This document shows, one piece after another, positions 1 to 11,910 of a stretch of 64,000 nucleotides of DNA (positions within the stretch are counted from its first letter, which is position 1; every line of letters starts with the position of its first letter). The notes under the pieces are model-generated. The model was not told where the DNA came from and searched no databases. It was given only the letters and a program-made list of their open reading frames with translations. A program made the translations under genes and the position numbers. This DNA comes from Solea solea (Eukaryota > Chordata > Actinopteri > Pleuronectiformes > Soleidae), in NCBI RefSeq assembly GCF_958295425.1, contig NC_081138.1, positions 23,727,886-23,791,885 of the forward strand, in the 5' to 3' direction.

Positions 1-141
1 TAAGAATGTGTTTGCTGCTTTACTTCACTGTTAGCCAGCATTTTTCCTTCTGGAAGCTCACTCCAAAGTCACCAAAGTCTACAGCGAAAATCAGCATTTT
101 TGACTTGTGGGTCACTTGTCAGCTGCTGCGTGGTTTGTTGA

Positions 142-537
142 AGGAATACTTCACCGATTTGCATTTAGCTTTGTATTACTAGAATAGGGGTAGTGTTTTT
201 GAAAAATTGTGCTTCCTAACCTCAGTTTCCCCTGAGTAGAGAAATATCTTCATTCTTCTTTTTTTGTTACATGGCCACTTGTGACACTTGGTCCGAGGCT
301 TGCAAATGCAACGCTAATTCCACGCTTTTTAGACCCACTCATAGGGGGACGGGACCTCATTCCCAGTAAACAGTGTCTGCCATCTTTGCTAAGTGTCCCT
401 GGTGGACACGTAACAAAGAAAAGAATGAAGATATTTCTCGACTCAGGGGGAAACTGAGGTTAGGGAGCACAATTTTTCAAAAACACTTCCCCTATTCTAG
501 TAATACAAAGCTAAATGCAAATCGGTGAAGTATTCCT
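142..537. mobile_element. Fold-back MITE with ~150-bp inverted arms
   Basis: The left arm (142-291) and right arm (about 391-537) are reverse complements with scattered mismatches, beginning AGGAATACTTCACCG and ending CGGTGAAGTATTCCT. The unique centre is about 100 bp. Flanks are TTGA (138-141) and TTAA (538-541), which would fit a TTAA-targeting (piggyBac-like) family with one substituted base. No coding capacity. Family name not assigned. Confidence 0.8.
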
Positions 538-547
538 TTAAGTTAGT

Positions 548-855
548 TAGAGCTGAAACGATTAATTGACAACTATTTTGATAATTGATTAATCGGTTTG
601 AAGCTTTTGTCATGATTAAAACAAGATTTTCCGATTGTTTAATTTCTTTGCTCTGTATAACAAAGAAATCATTAAAAGTTAATCATTTTGGTTTGTGGAC
701 AAAACAAGACATTTGAGAACATCATCATTTCCAGGTTTGACGAACTCCGGTCAACATTTACTAAGGTTTTTTGATATTTTATGGACCAAACGATTAATCG
801 AGAAAATAATCGACAGATTAATTGAGTATGAAAATAATCGTTAGTTGCAGCTCTA
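548..855. mobile_element. hAT-like MITE with perfect 8-bp target duplication
   Basis: Ends are TAGAGCTG and CAGCTCTA, and the inverted similarity extends further inward (TAGAGCTGAAAC against TAGAGCTGCAAC). The element is flanked by AAGTTAGT at 540-547 and again at 856-863. Internal ATTAATCG motifs are typical of a common fish MITE. The 8-bp duplication is the hAT superfamily signature. Non-coding. Confidence 0.85.
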
Positions 856-899
856 AAGTTAGTGTAATTTAGGTCAATCTGACTGACAGGGGAAAAAAA

Positions 900-1095
900 A
901 CCTTTACGCATTCATTTATTGAGACAGGTGTGTGCAGAGAAGAAAGTAGTAAGGAGACTCACAGCACATCCATGAGCAGTGCATTTTCTATCACTCATCT
1001 TTCATACCCATTCACACGCTGGGGTTAAGAGTCTGGCCCAAGGACACATCGGCATATAGACAGGCAGAGCCGGGAATTGAACCCACTTGTCTGGT
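900..1095. repeat. Dispersed fish repeat fragment ("ccaaggacacatcggcat" type)
   Basis: Carries CCCATTCACACGCTGG followed by GGCCCAAGGACACATC and a GAATTGAACCCAC end. Diverged copies of the same signature recur at 13130-13260, 55430-55650 and 61820-62050, and in reverse at about 19640-19790. Looks SINE-like in distribution; family not named. Confidence 0.55.
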
Positions 1096-1134
1096 AATGC
1101 TGTTCTGTTTAGGTTGAAAACATATGAACTTAAT

Positions 1135-1250
1135 AATGAAAAAGTTTGTCAGGACTATTAGTCCTCATGTAGACCAAAACCAGGTCCTAATGAGGCGGAA
1201 CCTAATTTCGGAGGAACTAGTTAACTTAATAGAAGCAGTTAATGTCCCGT
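1135..1250 (+). repeat. Family E repeat, copy 1 (fragment)
   Basis: Family E is my label for a dispersed repeat with a core around CAGGACCAGTAGTCCTCAT, GACCAAAACCTGGTCCTAAT and GAGGCAGAACCTAATTTT. This copy keeps that core (about 1150-1215) but lacks the usual TG-rich leader. The 110-codon frame that starts at 1124 runs through it and is not a gene. Confidence 0.7.
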
Positions 1251-1659
1251 TAAAGCATAACTGCACGAACCTGCGTGTGTTTGAATATATTAGATCAATC
1301 TGTCGCTCCTCCTCTGTTCTTATAACATTTATCAGGCTGCTCCTCTTCACAGTGACTCGTCCTGGCTTTACATTCATGCGCTTCATGATTGAGCCCTCGG
1401 ACGAATCTCTGACAGATAGAATGGAGCAGAAAAAAAAAGGTAAAACAGCCGAGTAAAGGAGGAGAGGCACATATTTGCACCCTGTCAACATGAAACTCTG
1501 ACCTCACATTACCGTTGCTCTGTGCTGCATGCCTGAAGATGATGCAGCAGTGCCCACACTTTTATTTTAGTAAGACTGGATTTTGTCTGGTTTTTTTTTT
1601 TCCCCCACTGGAAACTGAAGTTGACATAGCAATGTTTTTCTCGGAGTCCAGGCTGTAAC

Positions 1660-1700
1660 AGCCTTTATTTGATCAGGTAAATCCCACTGAGATTAGGATT
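1660..1700 (+). repeat. Short repeat fragment (TTTATTTGATCAGGTAAATC type)
   Basis: About 35 bp matching a common fish motif, TTTATTTAACCAGGTAAATC followed by CCATTGAGATTA. A longer related piece lies at 44518-44600. Too short to classify. Confidence 0.45.
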
Positions 1701-2926
1701 AATGCTGAAAAAACAAACAGGAAAACAGGGTTTTGGATTTGCGCGGGGCATCAGCCAAGTAAAACGGAACGCACATGTACTGTACATGCAGAGAGGAAAA
1801 GAGGGGGCAGAGGTGAACAGCTGACAGCAACTGTTCACAGCTCTCTAACTGTAACCAAAAACCTTAATCACACTCTTTTAATCTCACCAGCTGTTCAACA
1901 AGGCCTGAACAATTCCAAACAATTAGAAAAGCAATATTTCCACCTGCTCTGATCCACTGCTGCGTGTTTTACAGCCAGCAAAAAGGAAAGAGAGCTTCAT
2001 TTGCTGCATATCTTTTTATACATTTCCAGCTCTAGGCGTCAAACCTTTCTGTAGCATCACTTACCTGCAGGCGATGAGTCTACTTCAGCAGCAGAGCCAT
2101 GATTGATGTCCCTGTCCTCCACTCAGTTTCACTGTATTTATGTCAGGACTGTTATTTACTTCACTGATATTTTATATTTACCAGAGGGATGTCATAGGAT
2201 TCAGTATATGCGCTGCTGTAAACGTTATTAAATCTTAAAAATAACCATAAATAATAACGCAAGAGCATTTTTTATCGTGCGTGTTCCCAGTGGGGGTGTA
2301 AGACGTTAACAAGGCCTCTGCCCTCCAGTCGTGTTTGTGATTTTTATTGGACAGGATTTCACTTGGAGCGAGGACAGCTGGTCTGGATTGGGAACCTCAG
2401 AATTTCTTCCCTGCTTTCTGCTGATTATGTGGTTCTGTTGACGTAACTGGACCGGGATCGCCAACGTTCACTCGGGAGGTTTGCAGCTGAGTGCAAAGAG
2501 GTGTGGACATACAGTAGACTGTGCACTGCGACACAGATGCCCACTGTGAAGCCTCGAGATTTGTGAATGTACGGGCGCCGTGTGAGCTTCTACAACCAGA
2601 TACTCATAAACCTCTTATTGGATGATACCAGTCGTCAATCACGCTGGTGTCCGCTTATATGTGCCATGATTTATTGTCTATTATCTTCTAAAATCATGCT
2701 CTATTGACCTGAAGCTACAAATTAAGACCATTAAGTATAAATCAAGTGTGAATTAAGCTCATTTGGTGATTAGCTCATTAGCTCAGCCCACCTGTGACAG
2801 ACAGATACGTGCACTCATCTCATATTAGAATTTTATGTTACATGACTCCAGATGTGAAAGATATATATATATTTTTTAAATGTTTTCACTCCTGCGTGGC
2901 TAAGATTGGTTTACATCGTCATTTAA

Positions 2927-3301
2927 ACCTTTAACACCTAAGCCTCAAAATGCTTTTTGCTTATTTTAACCATAAAAGAGGAGGAAAATGCCCTGTGAGT
3001 GAGTGCTTCTGCCCATTTTTGCGGAACAACTTATTTACAATTTACTGCATGTTAAAATAGTGTATTAACAATTTAAAATAACAAAAAGTTTTATTTAGAA
3101 AAAACACTGTAGTCTTTGTCTCATTGTCTATAAACAGGCCAAAAATGGAATCTATATACAGGTGTTTTTCTCTCTGATGACAAAGGCGCAGATTCTCCGG
3201 CTTCCTGCAGCGGCGTGAAATTACCGTAATAACCATAATAAATTGACTCATAATTACGGTAATGCAAATGTGTCGTCTTCGGTACGCTCGGTGTTAAAGG
3301 A
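2927..3301. mobile_element. TTAA-flanked MITE (piggyBac-like)
   Basis: Inverted ends ACCTTTAACACC and GGTGTTAAAGGA lie directly inside TTAA at 2923-2926 and 3302-3305. The 375-bp interior is AT-rich and non-coding, and contains a smaller inverted repeat around ATTACCGTAAT (about 3222-3260). A TTAA duplication with about 12-bp inverted ends is the piggyBac pattern. Confidence 0.7.
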
Positions 3302-4888
3302 TTAAAAATGAAACACTGCATTTGTACGTAACTTTTACTGTTAAAAAAAGGTCTGAAGGGACCTTTGGCCTGCATGCCATACACCATTCAAAAGTAATTA
3401 TTTTTGCAACCAGGAGAGTCGCCCCCTGGTGGATAACTGCTACTTCCATCCTACTTCCCCTTTGCTTCTCCTTTGAAAGAATAAGTAAATTTTTTACGCA
3501 GTGCCAACATGGACAAACAGCTCCAAGTCTGAGGTCATAAAAAAACGTAGAGGAGTTCAAGCATCATGGGATGTTATTGACACGTGAGGGAAGGATGGAG
3601 TGGTAGACAGACAGGTGGATCGGTGCAGCGTTCGCAGTGAAATGCACTGTGTCGGAGAAGCAGCGGAGCTGCAAGGCAAAGGTTTCAACTTATCAGTCAA
3701 TCCGAGCTCCAACCTTCACCTGTGATCATGAGCTGTGAGTAACGACTCACAGAGTGAGGTTGTGGAGACAAGCAGCCTGAATGATTTTTAGCTCAGACTT
3801 AGAGAGCGGGGCGAGGGGTCTGAACAGTCAGGAGGGGAACTCGAAATAGAGCCACCGATGAATTTGATCTATCGTTTTATAAAGTAGGTCATTGGATGAT
3901 GTGATAAACGACGTTCATTAACAGAGATAATTGCTGAAGACTTATTTGTGCCTGATTACTGCGTCATCACCAACCCATTTGTCCCTTTGAACGCTGAGTG
4001 TGTACCCAGCTCCCCTGATTGTCACTGAGCGCTTTTGCTCCATCTGTTTATTTTTTATTTTTTATTTATTGCGAATGAAGAGAGAAACACTGACGCGCTT
4101 AAATCTGCAAGCTCTCGAAGGCAGCACCATCTCTCCTGCTGATATTAACTGCACCGCTGCAGTGTGAATAATATGAATGTATGAATAATGCTGTGTGATG
4201 GATGAGCTCCACAGCTGTTTGTTTGCTATTAAAGGTGCATTTAGCATTTAGGTTATTCACAACAATGCCGTGCAGTAAATGGAAATGTGCGCACGATGCA
4301 GAATCTGTGTTTTTGTCATCATCTTTCAAACGGTTCTTATAGAAAAATGACTCAATCGATGTTATATACACATTGCAGTTTAAGAAGAATAAACCAATAC
4401 AGTCAATGAGTCAGCGTTATTTTAATATTTAACCACATGTGCCCTGCCTACTTTGGATGAAGTGGCACTTCAGTGGTGTAGAAAAGCTAAAGTCAAGATG
4501 CCAGGTCAGTGCTGTGGTCGCACTGTGGTTTCAGTTGAAAGTAAACAACAAAATAGAGATAAATGAAGCTACTGAAAAGTACATAATGAAAGCTGCGGCG
4601 TTTGAATGTGAGATTGGACGAGAGACTTCACTGCTCATTATGCAGTCCATCACGTCCACACACACATGCACACACAGCAGACGACAGGATCACAAATACT
4701 CTACATTTAAATGACTTAAATCAAATATTATTAGAAAGAGAGAGACTTCAGTGCTCGTCATTACTTGGTCCAACAATATGCACACACAGCAGGCCGCAGT
4801 TATATCAAGAAATAATGTGCTGTATCTGATTTAACTATGAAAAGTTATGACATCATATATCATAAAGATAGGCATCTTTACTTCTAGA

Positions 4889-5080
4889 CCAGAGGTGTCA
4901 AACTCGAACAGAGGTGGCTGAAATTAAAAACTGCCCAAGTCGGGGGCCAGACGAGGTCAAATTATATAAAATTCAGAATAAAGAAAGCTTGTAGATTAAG
5001 CAAAGAAACAAATCAGAGATCAAATGTGAAATTAAAGATGTGAAGAAATATTTGAAGATATGCTTTTCATAAAGTCAAAT
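4889..5080. mobile_element. MITE fragment of the GGTGTCAAACTC family
   Basis: Begins AGAGGTGTCAAACTCGAAC and includes GGGGGCCAGACGAGGTC, matching the left end of a common fish non-autonomous transposon. The opposite end of the same family (TTTGACACCCCA) is seen at 38232-38244. The right end of this copy is not clear. Confidence 0.6.
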
Positions 5081-5813
5081 TAAGTGATTTACCCATGGAA
5101 GACCCATGTATTTGAGTTCAGTGACTGTGTCAGGCGGAGTCTATGCTCCGGTCATGCAGGAAGTACAACTTATATTTTTAATTAACCGACTCTGATGATT
5201 CAGTACACCGAAAACCTCTGCTTTGCTCGTTTGTTTCGCATAAAAACGACTTCACGGCAGTTCCATGCAGCGGTGCTATGACCACCCCGCTCACGTCGAG
5301 GAGGTTCTGACACCAAAACGGAAATTGCTTTACTCGTCACTCGTTTGTGTTGCGTGTAAAACAATGTCACGTACTTAGAGGCTCGTAGAGTCGTGCTGGA
5401 ACTGCACAGCGGAAAGCGGCGCATGTGGGGGTCACGTTAGCACACCCTCAACAGGCGTACAGTGGTTTTTACTCCATATTCAGCGGTGCACAGTTGCCTG
5501 GTGATAACGTGCAGTCATTGCCGTTCAAGGGAAACACAAGGTTTCTGTCAGGCTATTACCTTGTTTAGTTAAATGGCACTCATTACATTGAAAACAACAT
5601 TATTTGTGATTAAACTAATGTTTGTTGGGTAATGTTTTGGCACCACCCACGTGTGTGATTCTACTTCTTAAATGGGAGCTCACACCTCTCCCAGTGGGAG
5701 CTCAACTCCCACTGGTTGCCACATCTCAACTTGAGTCATGGTTATAGTTATTTCTCTTATTATGTGTCTGTACAAAGCACTGAGCTCCACTCTTAAGTAC
5801 ATACTTTATCACT

Positions 5814-6070
5814 GGGGCTGCAACAATTAGTCAATTAGTCAGGGACTAGTAAATTAATCACCTATTATTTATAATAGATTAATTGGTTAAGTTCTCTCAT
5901 TTCAACTTTATCAAATTTGGTTTGTGCTACAACATTTGAGAACCTAATTTTGGGGTTTGCCGAGCACAGATTGACATTTTCTTTCACTATTTTCAGACAT
6001 TGTATGCATTAAACAACCATTGCATGCATTTTAATCTCTAAAAAAAAACCTAATTTTTAGCTGTAGCTGC
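5814..6070. mobile_element. Second copy of the 548-855 MITE family (diverged)
   Basis: Starts GGGGCTGCAACAATTAGTC and ends TTTTAGCTGTAGCTGC. It shares an interior segment around ACATTTGAGAAC with the first copy. More diverged; target duplication not clear. Confidence 0.65.
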
Positions 6071-7488
6071 ACACAGCCGTACATACAGTGTTTCCTAGAG
6101 AGTTGTTGTGCGGGAGAAAGCTATAAAAGGTTCAGTCTGTCTGCATGGGCGCGTGATGGCAGGCGTGCAAGCGAACATGAAGCAAACATGAAGCAAACAA
6201 TACTGCAAATCACACTGCTCAGAGATTTACAACGCTGCAGGGAGCAGCATATGAAGAGACCTCTCATGTTATTATGAGTCGTTTGAAAGAGGTCCTCTTT
6301 AAACGAAACAGGACGAATTAGAATATGGTGCGCAGTCAAAGTCTGTAGAATAATAATGGGAAACAGAGGAGTGGTGTATTTAATTAAATGCTAATAGCGT
6401 TGGGCGCCAACGTAATGGACAAATCTCTGGATGTAACATCCGTGTCTGCTTTGATCAACAATTAAAAAAACTTTCTCGCCTGGAATACATTTATATCTAC
6501 AATACACAGAGTCTGCAGAGCCCAACTTTGTGTGGTAAATTGAGAAGTGATGGAATGTTTTGAGGCCACAGGACTAAAGGGGGCTGGCTGAATTTAAATG
6601 AGGTAGAGGTGGTGGTGTGGAGGGTTAAGGGAACATGCTTGGCTAACTGCATGGATTATCACAAGCAGATGTGGGATCAGAATCACGCCTGATTGCCTTT
6701 TATTGTCTGGGAGCTTTTCGAGACAAGATTTAGAGCTTGGGTTTCATTGATTCTCCCTTTTCTTCTCCTGGATTTGTCCTAATATAACCCATCTCTTTTT
6801 CGTCACTGACATTTCACAAAGCTTTGTTCCCTAACTAAAAATAAAATGTTAAGGACTCAGGGACTAAGGAGGGAGGACAAAGCGGACATGATGCCTCCGA
6901 AGAGGAGATGGCAGAGAATGAGTGGTGGTGGAGAGAGGAAAAGGAAAGGCTAAAGTGAGAGCTGCTTCCTGTTGTCCTGGCCTTCCTGGTGCCAAGCCTC
7001 TTCCTGCCATCCTTCAACCGTCACGCAGGGACATCTGTTCATAAACCAGCCATCAGTGGCAGCTTTGCCTCCTCATAATATCATGTGCACTTGTGCCAGC
7101 GCGTTCACCTTCTGCACCCCCCCCCCCCAGCACCCCGCTCTCTCACCAGCACCAACTTCCCCTTTTCTGCACACTGAACAACAACAACCGGACAAAATCA
7201 CCAAGCTTTTTCCTTTCACCCTCCACTGAAAACAGCATTGTCTGTGATGCCAATGAGCTATGAGGTATGACTTCGAGGAATGCCGTGGCCATTGTGTGTA
7301 CAAATGATGACAGAGCTGGAGGAACTGCAGGGATCAGCTGAGGAAAAGAAGGGAAGAGGCACAGAGAGAAAGAGCAACAAGAAACTATTCTCTACTGGAA
7401 TCCTTTTGAGAGATTACCTCGTGTGTTTTCACAGGATGTCTTTACACTAAAAGAACTCTAAATCCATGACTACTTTTTCTAACCCATT

Positions 7489-7737
7489 TAAAGGGATAAT
7501 TCAGGCCACACTGCAACTGGTACATGCGACGCTCCGTCCTCTAAACACACAGAACAGACGTTGTTCAGAAAAAGCTTTGTTGATACTGAGAACATCGTGT
7601 CGGAATAATAATCATAATAATAAACATAATCATAACAATAATCTGTGCAGGTGGGTGAGTCGATTATTGACACGTACGCCAATGAATCAATCTATGAGAA
7701 CAAAATTGTTGGTGGTGATTCTTACAGTACTGTGAGG
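7489..7737. mobile_element. Left part of a family L MITE (TTAA + AGGGATAATTCA)
   Basis: Starts TTTAAAGGGATAATTCAGG. Related ends occur at 28305-28326, 56218-56235 and 60485-60498, suggesting a TTAA-flanked family. This copy is interrupted by the small MITE at 7738-7883; its right end was not located. Confidence 0.45.
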
Positions 7738-7883
7738 TAGGGGTGGGGATCACAGGGTGCCTCACCGTACGATACATGGTCCATGATACCAATAATATCC
7801 AATCATTTTTTTCGTATCGATGATCATATTGCATTTGGAAGGGCGACAATGTATCACCAAATCAATATTTTGACCCACCCTTA
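7738..7883. mobile_element. 146-bp hAT-like MITE with perfect 8-bp target duplication
   Basis: Ends TAGGGGTGGGG and ACCCACCCTTA are inverted. CTGTGAGG flanks it at 7730-7737 and 7884-7891. The interior has ATCAATATTTTGACCC near the right end. A diverged relative ends at about 27270 (GACCCGCCCCTAG). Confidence 0.85.
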
Positions 7884-10231
7884 CTGTGAGGGCTGCAAAC
7901 TTTTTTCTCAGACAACTTTAGTGACTACGTTACTGATTTCTATCAGTGCGTCAGTTTCATTATCTCACCAAATAAGACCAAAACGTTAAATTCAGCCTTT
8001 ACAAAAGTCCATGATGAGCTCACTGACACTGTGTGTTGGAGAAAGGACATAGAGTTACCCTTTATTAAGAGACAGGCTGAAAAAGAACGAAAACAAGTCA
8101 TGTTTGAAGCCTATTCCTGAAACATATGTAAAGGAAATCCTCGGGTTAGTCACGTTTAATTTGAACCTGACCGACTGTGATCCCAGCCTGTTGAGCTCTT
8201 ATCGTGGGTGTAAATCTGTGAAGGGTTCATGGAAGTGGAGGAGCGGGCGTGGGGCCCCTTCAACAACTTTCAGTGAGTCTCATGATCACAGAAGAATATA
8301 TTCTATTATGGCTTGTGGATCTTTGAAAAGAAGCGGCCCATGACAGGACCTGTGCTGTGGTTTTAATTTGACAAATGTGAGTCCATGACATTGTCTCTGA
8401 GGACAGGCTTTCAGTGTCAGTCACCTGAGCCTATGGTCGTCTACGCTCACACGCAGCTAACCTAAACCCAGACAAGGAATGAAGTTATCCATCTGGAATA
8501 ATGTCATTCTAATATTATCATTTGAACTGAGGTAATCACCTGCGTCATCCCCAGTTTCTCTCCTTCCTTCTAGGCCATGAACAAGAACTGGTTCATGCGT
8601 TTGACTTCATTGACTTTCAGTTTGTTCTCTTACTTGTTAACCTGTAATGTTTCCTGACTGCCATGGATTTCTACCTCCTGAGGGAGCTGCTCGTAAGCAG
8701 AAATTGCAGCGTTATAGATACAGATTTAGATCAGTGGGTTACATACATTTGTTTAAGTAAGAAGCGGAGGCCCTGGATGGCAGCAGAATACCATATAAGA
8801 CTGAGAAGTCTTGGAATTTACTTTGAACATCTAGAAAGATTATCAGTAAATATCTGCTATCAAACATGTATGTACAGTGAAGGTCAAATGTAAAGTAAAG
8901 TAAAGTAATGTAAAATTTCTTTATTTGTGAAATCGTTTTTTTTTTTTTTTAAAGTCCTATTATAAAAAAATAGCAAAGTATGTGAAATTCTGTATCAAAA
9001 TCATGAAACTGAAGTATCAGCTTCACAATACAGTCGGACGTTATGAGCCAATACCTCCACAGTAAAGCCCGTCATGTGATCATTTTAACTTCATACAGTA
9101 ACACAAACTGGTTCCGCTTCTAATGGATCGGGAACACATTTTTCCAGTTTTAATTGTGATGGACAAGCTTTTACTCACTAACAAACGAAGAAGCTAAGAT
9201 TAAATTCCCCACAAAGCATCTTCATCGACACAAAACACAGCTTCAACACCAAGCAAATAAAATGAGGGTATTATAAAACACCCACATCCTCGTTCTGTTC
9301 TGTGTGTGACACGGTGCACTTGGTTTTATTAGATTACACCTGTGCAGAAGCAGACTCGCCAAACTGTATCCAGAGGGTGATCCGACCTGCCGGAGATGCC
9401 ATTCTGCTCCTGCTACATTATATCACACATTATATCATGTATGTGCCATTCCACTTTATCCTTCAACTGCTCTATTCGGAGTAGCTCCGGTCGGAAAATA
9501 CCCCTCCTTCTCGCCCGCCGTGTCATTCTGAAAGGACCGGGCTCCGCCGTCACGCGCTAGGTGGATCGGGAAAGTCGTGACACATTTAAAACTGGAGGAA
9601 ATAAGATATCATACTCAGGGCTCCGCTGCTAAATATCATAGGACATGGCAACCCTTCCTGGACTATTTTAAAGGTCTTCCATGTACACAGTGTGACAGAC
9701 TGAGGTTTTCTAATGTAATAATTTGTGGGTTTACATAGCGGTGGCACCAGTGCATCGTCGAGCCGTGTATAAGGTTTCAACAATAAGCTTTATAAGTGTT
9801 CAACAGTATAACTTCACAAATCAGTAATTCATAGTCTCTTCACGCCTTCTTTTAGCAATAATGTTTTTTTAATAATATGTATACAGTGTTCAGAGACAAA
9901 TCTCTGACATTTCAGATTAGCTATAATGTCAAAATCAATCCGGATTTGCCTGTTTAGTGTAGACAAAGGATTACTGACAATCTGGGAAAAACAAATAGGC
10001 ACGTGGGGCTGTCAGTTTAAAAAAAGGATCAAGTTCAAAGTAATTTACAACAACCTGTGATTCGCACCAACATCACCGCTCTCCCCTAATACTTCTCAAG
10101 AGTTTTCAGTACTTTATCACTTTATTAACAATTGTAATCATTGCAACATTATTAACACTGCTTCTAGTGTCGTTCATAACACACAACCTTAATCGCACCA
10201 CAATTCAAATATAAGCCGTAAGCTTCACTAG

Positions 10232-10283
10232 ATTTTCGTCTCCATGAGGAATACTGGTCCTGACAGCGTCAGTGTGTATGCCC

Positions 10284-10327
<44 letters not shown>
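10232..10327 (-). repeat. Family E repeat, short minus-strand copy with (CA)n
   Basis: Holds CTCCATGAGGAATACTGGTC and GACAGCGTCAGTGTGTATG, the reverse complement of the family E core and leader, followed by a (CA)20 run at 10288-10327. The CA run corresponds to the TG-rich leader of plus-strand copies. Confidence 0.65.
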
Positions 10328-10332
<5 letters not shown>

Positions 10333-10639
10333 TCCACAGTCAGCCCAGGTTCAGTGTCAGCTCTGTTTTTTTAGCTACAGGTGAGGAGTGAAAAGATCAC
10401 TGTGTGTCTGCACACAGCTCACACACAGACTGCTGCGAGCCCAGGCGTCACCGGTCACCTCTTCACCCCTCACAGCTACTGCATACATACTTTATGAGTG
10501 CATGTGTGTCTGCGCGTGGATGTGCAGATATCGAGGAGACTGAAAAGCTCATTCATACAAACAGACAGTATGGCCATTCACTCTGAGCTGTCAGGCCTGT
10601 TTCTCCGCTGCTCTGGGGCGCTGCCAATCAGCTGGTTTG

Positions 10640-10641
<2 letters not shown>

Positions 10642-10674
<33 letters not shown>
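10642..10674. repeat. (TC)n microsatellite
   Basis: An uninterrupted run of about 16 CT units, followed by TTTGCTCTCATCCTC. It generates a Ser-Leu repeat frame that is not a gene. Confidence 0.95.
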
Positions 10675-10678
<4 letters not shown>

Positions 10679-10933
10679 TCTCATCCTCTCATTTTTCTGT
10701 TTGTCTCTAACCACTCTCTTTTCTCTCTGTCCCTGTTCAAATCAAACGAGATGTCTCCCATGTGTGCCCTTCCCTCATACCTACCTCTTCAGACCCTGGT
10801 GCACACATCTCTTCATATGATGCTGTCATCGGAGAACCTCTCATCACATCTGTCCATCGGAGGTGTTAAAGGGAAAGTTCAGGAGAGGCTGTATGTGGTA
10901 CTACTAACCAGCTTTGTCTTGTATGGTCCTACC

Positions 10934-11423
10934 TAGGGCTGGGTGATGTGGCTGAAAAGCATATCATGATATAGTTCATCCATCCATCCATCCATCTTCT
11001 ACAGCTTTATCCTCCATGAGGGTCGCAGGGGTGCTGTGCGATAGGCGGAGTAAACCCTGAACAGTTTGCCAGTCCATCACAGACACGTATAGAGACAAAC
11101 AACCACCCACTCTCACGATCACACATATGGTCAATTTAGAGTGTCTAATTGATCTAATCCCCATATTGCATGTTTTTGGAGTGTAGGAGGAAACCGGAGG
11201 ACCCGGAGAAAACCCACACACACACGGGGAGAACATACAAACTTCATGCAGGCTGCAAGCACGGTTGCTACTTGGTTACGAGGGAGGGACTGAGTTTGCT
11301 CTGTTTATTTTTAAACAAAGTTGAGTGACTTTATTGAACGTCTTATCAAAAGATCTTTCTACCGATAGCTCGGAAGTGTTTATCGTGATATGCATGTTGT
11401 TATCGTGTCATCGTCCAGCCCTA
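10934..11423. mobile_element. hAT-like MITE interrupted by a SINE-like element
   Basis: Ends TAGGGCTGGGTGATG and CATCGTCCAGCCCTA are inverted. The flanks are GTCCTACC (10926-10933) and GTCTTACC (11424-11431), an 8-bp target duplication with one mismatch. Most of the interior (about 10976-11265) is a minus-strand family F element, so the MITE was already in place when that element inserted. Confidence 0.8.
10976..11265 (-). mobile_element. Family F SINE-like element, nested
   Basis: Family F is my label for a repeat whose + sense reads GTTTGCATGTTCTCCC, then TTTTCTCCGG, GTCCAAAAACATG, CTGGTGACCT-like text and a GATGGATGGA tail. Here it is on the minus strand, starting with CATCCATCCATCCATC and ending near CATGCAGGCTGCAAG. 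The GATG-type tail is reminiscent of RTE/Rex3-type retrotransposition; the family name is not assigned. Confidence 0.75.
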
Positions 11424-11639
11424 GTCTTACCATTGTTTCTTGTATTAGTCCATCCATATATAGCCTTTTTGGCTCTCCATGGTTTGCTTTGTAATGGTCT
11501 GATCTGAAGTTTCCCCTGCAGGGTGTGTAGGTAGGATATTGATATCTGTGTCAACTACATAAAAAGAGTAGCCCACTAATAAATTCCACGAAGAAGACAG
11601 TTTTGAGAGAATGCTGCAGCCTGAACAGAAATACACTGC

Positions 11640-11910
11640 CATCATGCCATGTTGTTGAACGGAAGTAGGCGCTCCACCCTTTAGGAGCCAGACCACTTTG
11701 GATGGTACCCAGACCATCGGGTGCCAAAATATGGGACGATATGTGTCTATTTTGGTACCCTTCTCAGCATTTGACAATGGAAAAGCAAATAGCTGTGTCA
11801 TGTACTGAACTGAGGCAAACTGTACTGCGTGGTGTGTTTTTATTAAGCCTACACCTTGGGCCTCTGTGTGTCACTGGTGGACTTGCTGTATATATTTAGA
11901 CATGATGAGA
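11640..11910. repeat. Unclassified repeat-like block with paired GGTACC motifs
   Basis: GGTACCCAGACCATCGGG (from 11705) and TTTTGGTACCC (about 11753) sit about 50 bp apart around a conserved-looking core. A 118-codon minus-strand frame covers the block but shows no family motif. Probably a MITE, weakly supported. Confidence 0.3.

Noticed and set aside
11445..11801. 118-codon minus-strand frame
   Set aside because: Overlaps a MITE-like block with paired GGTACC motifs; no protein motif recognised.
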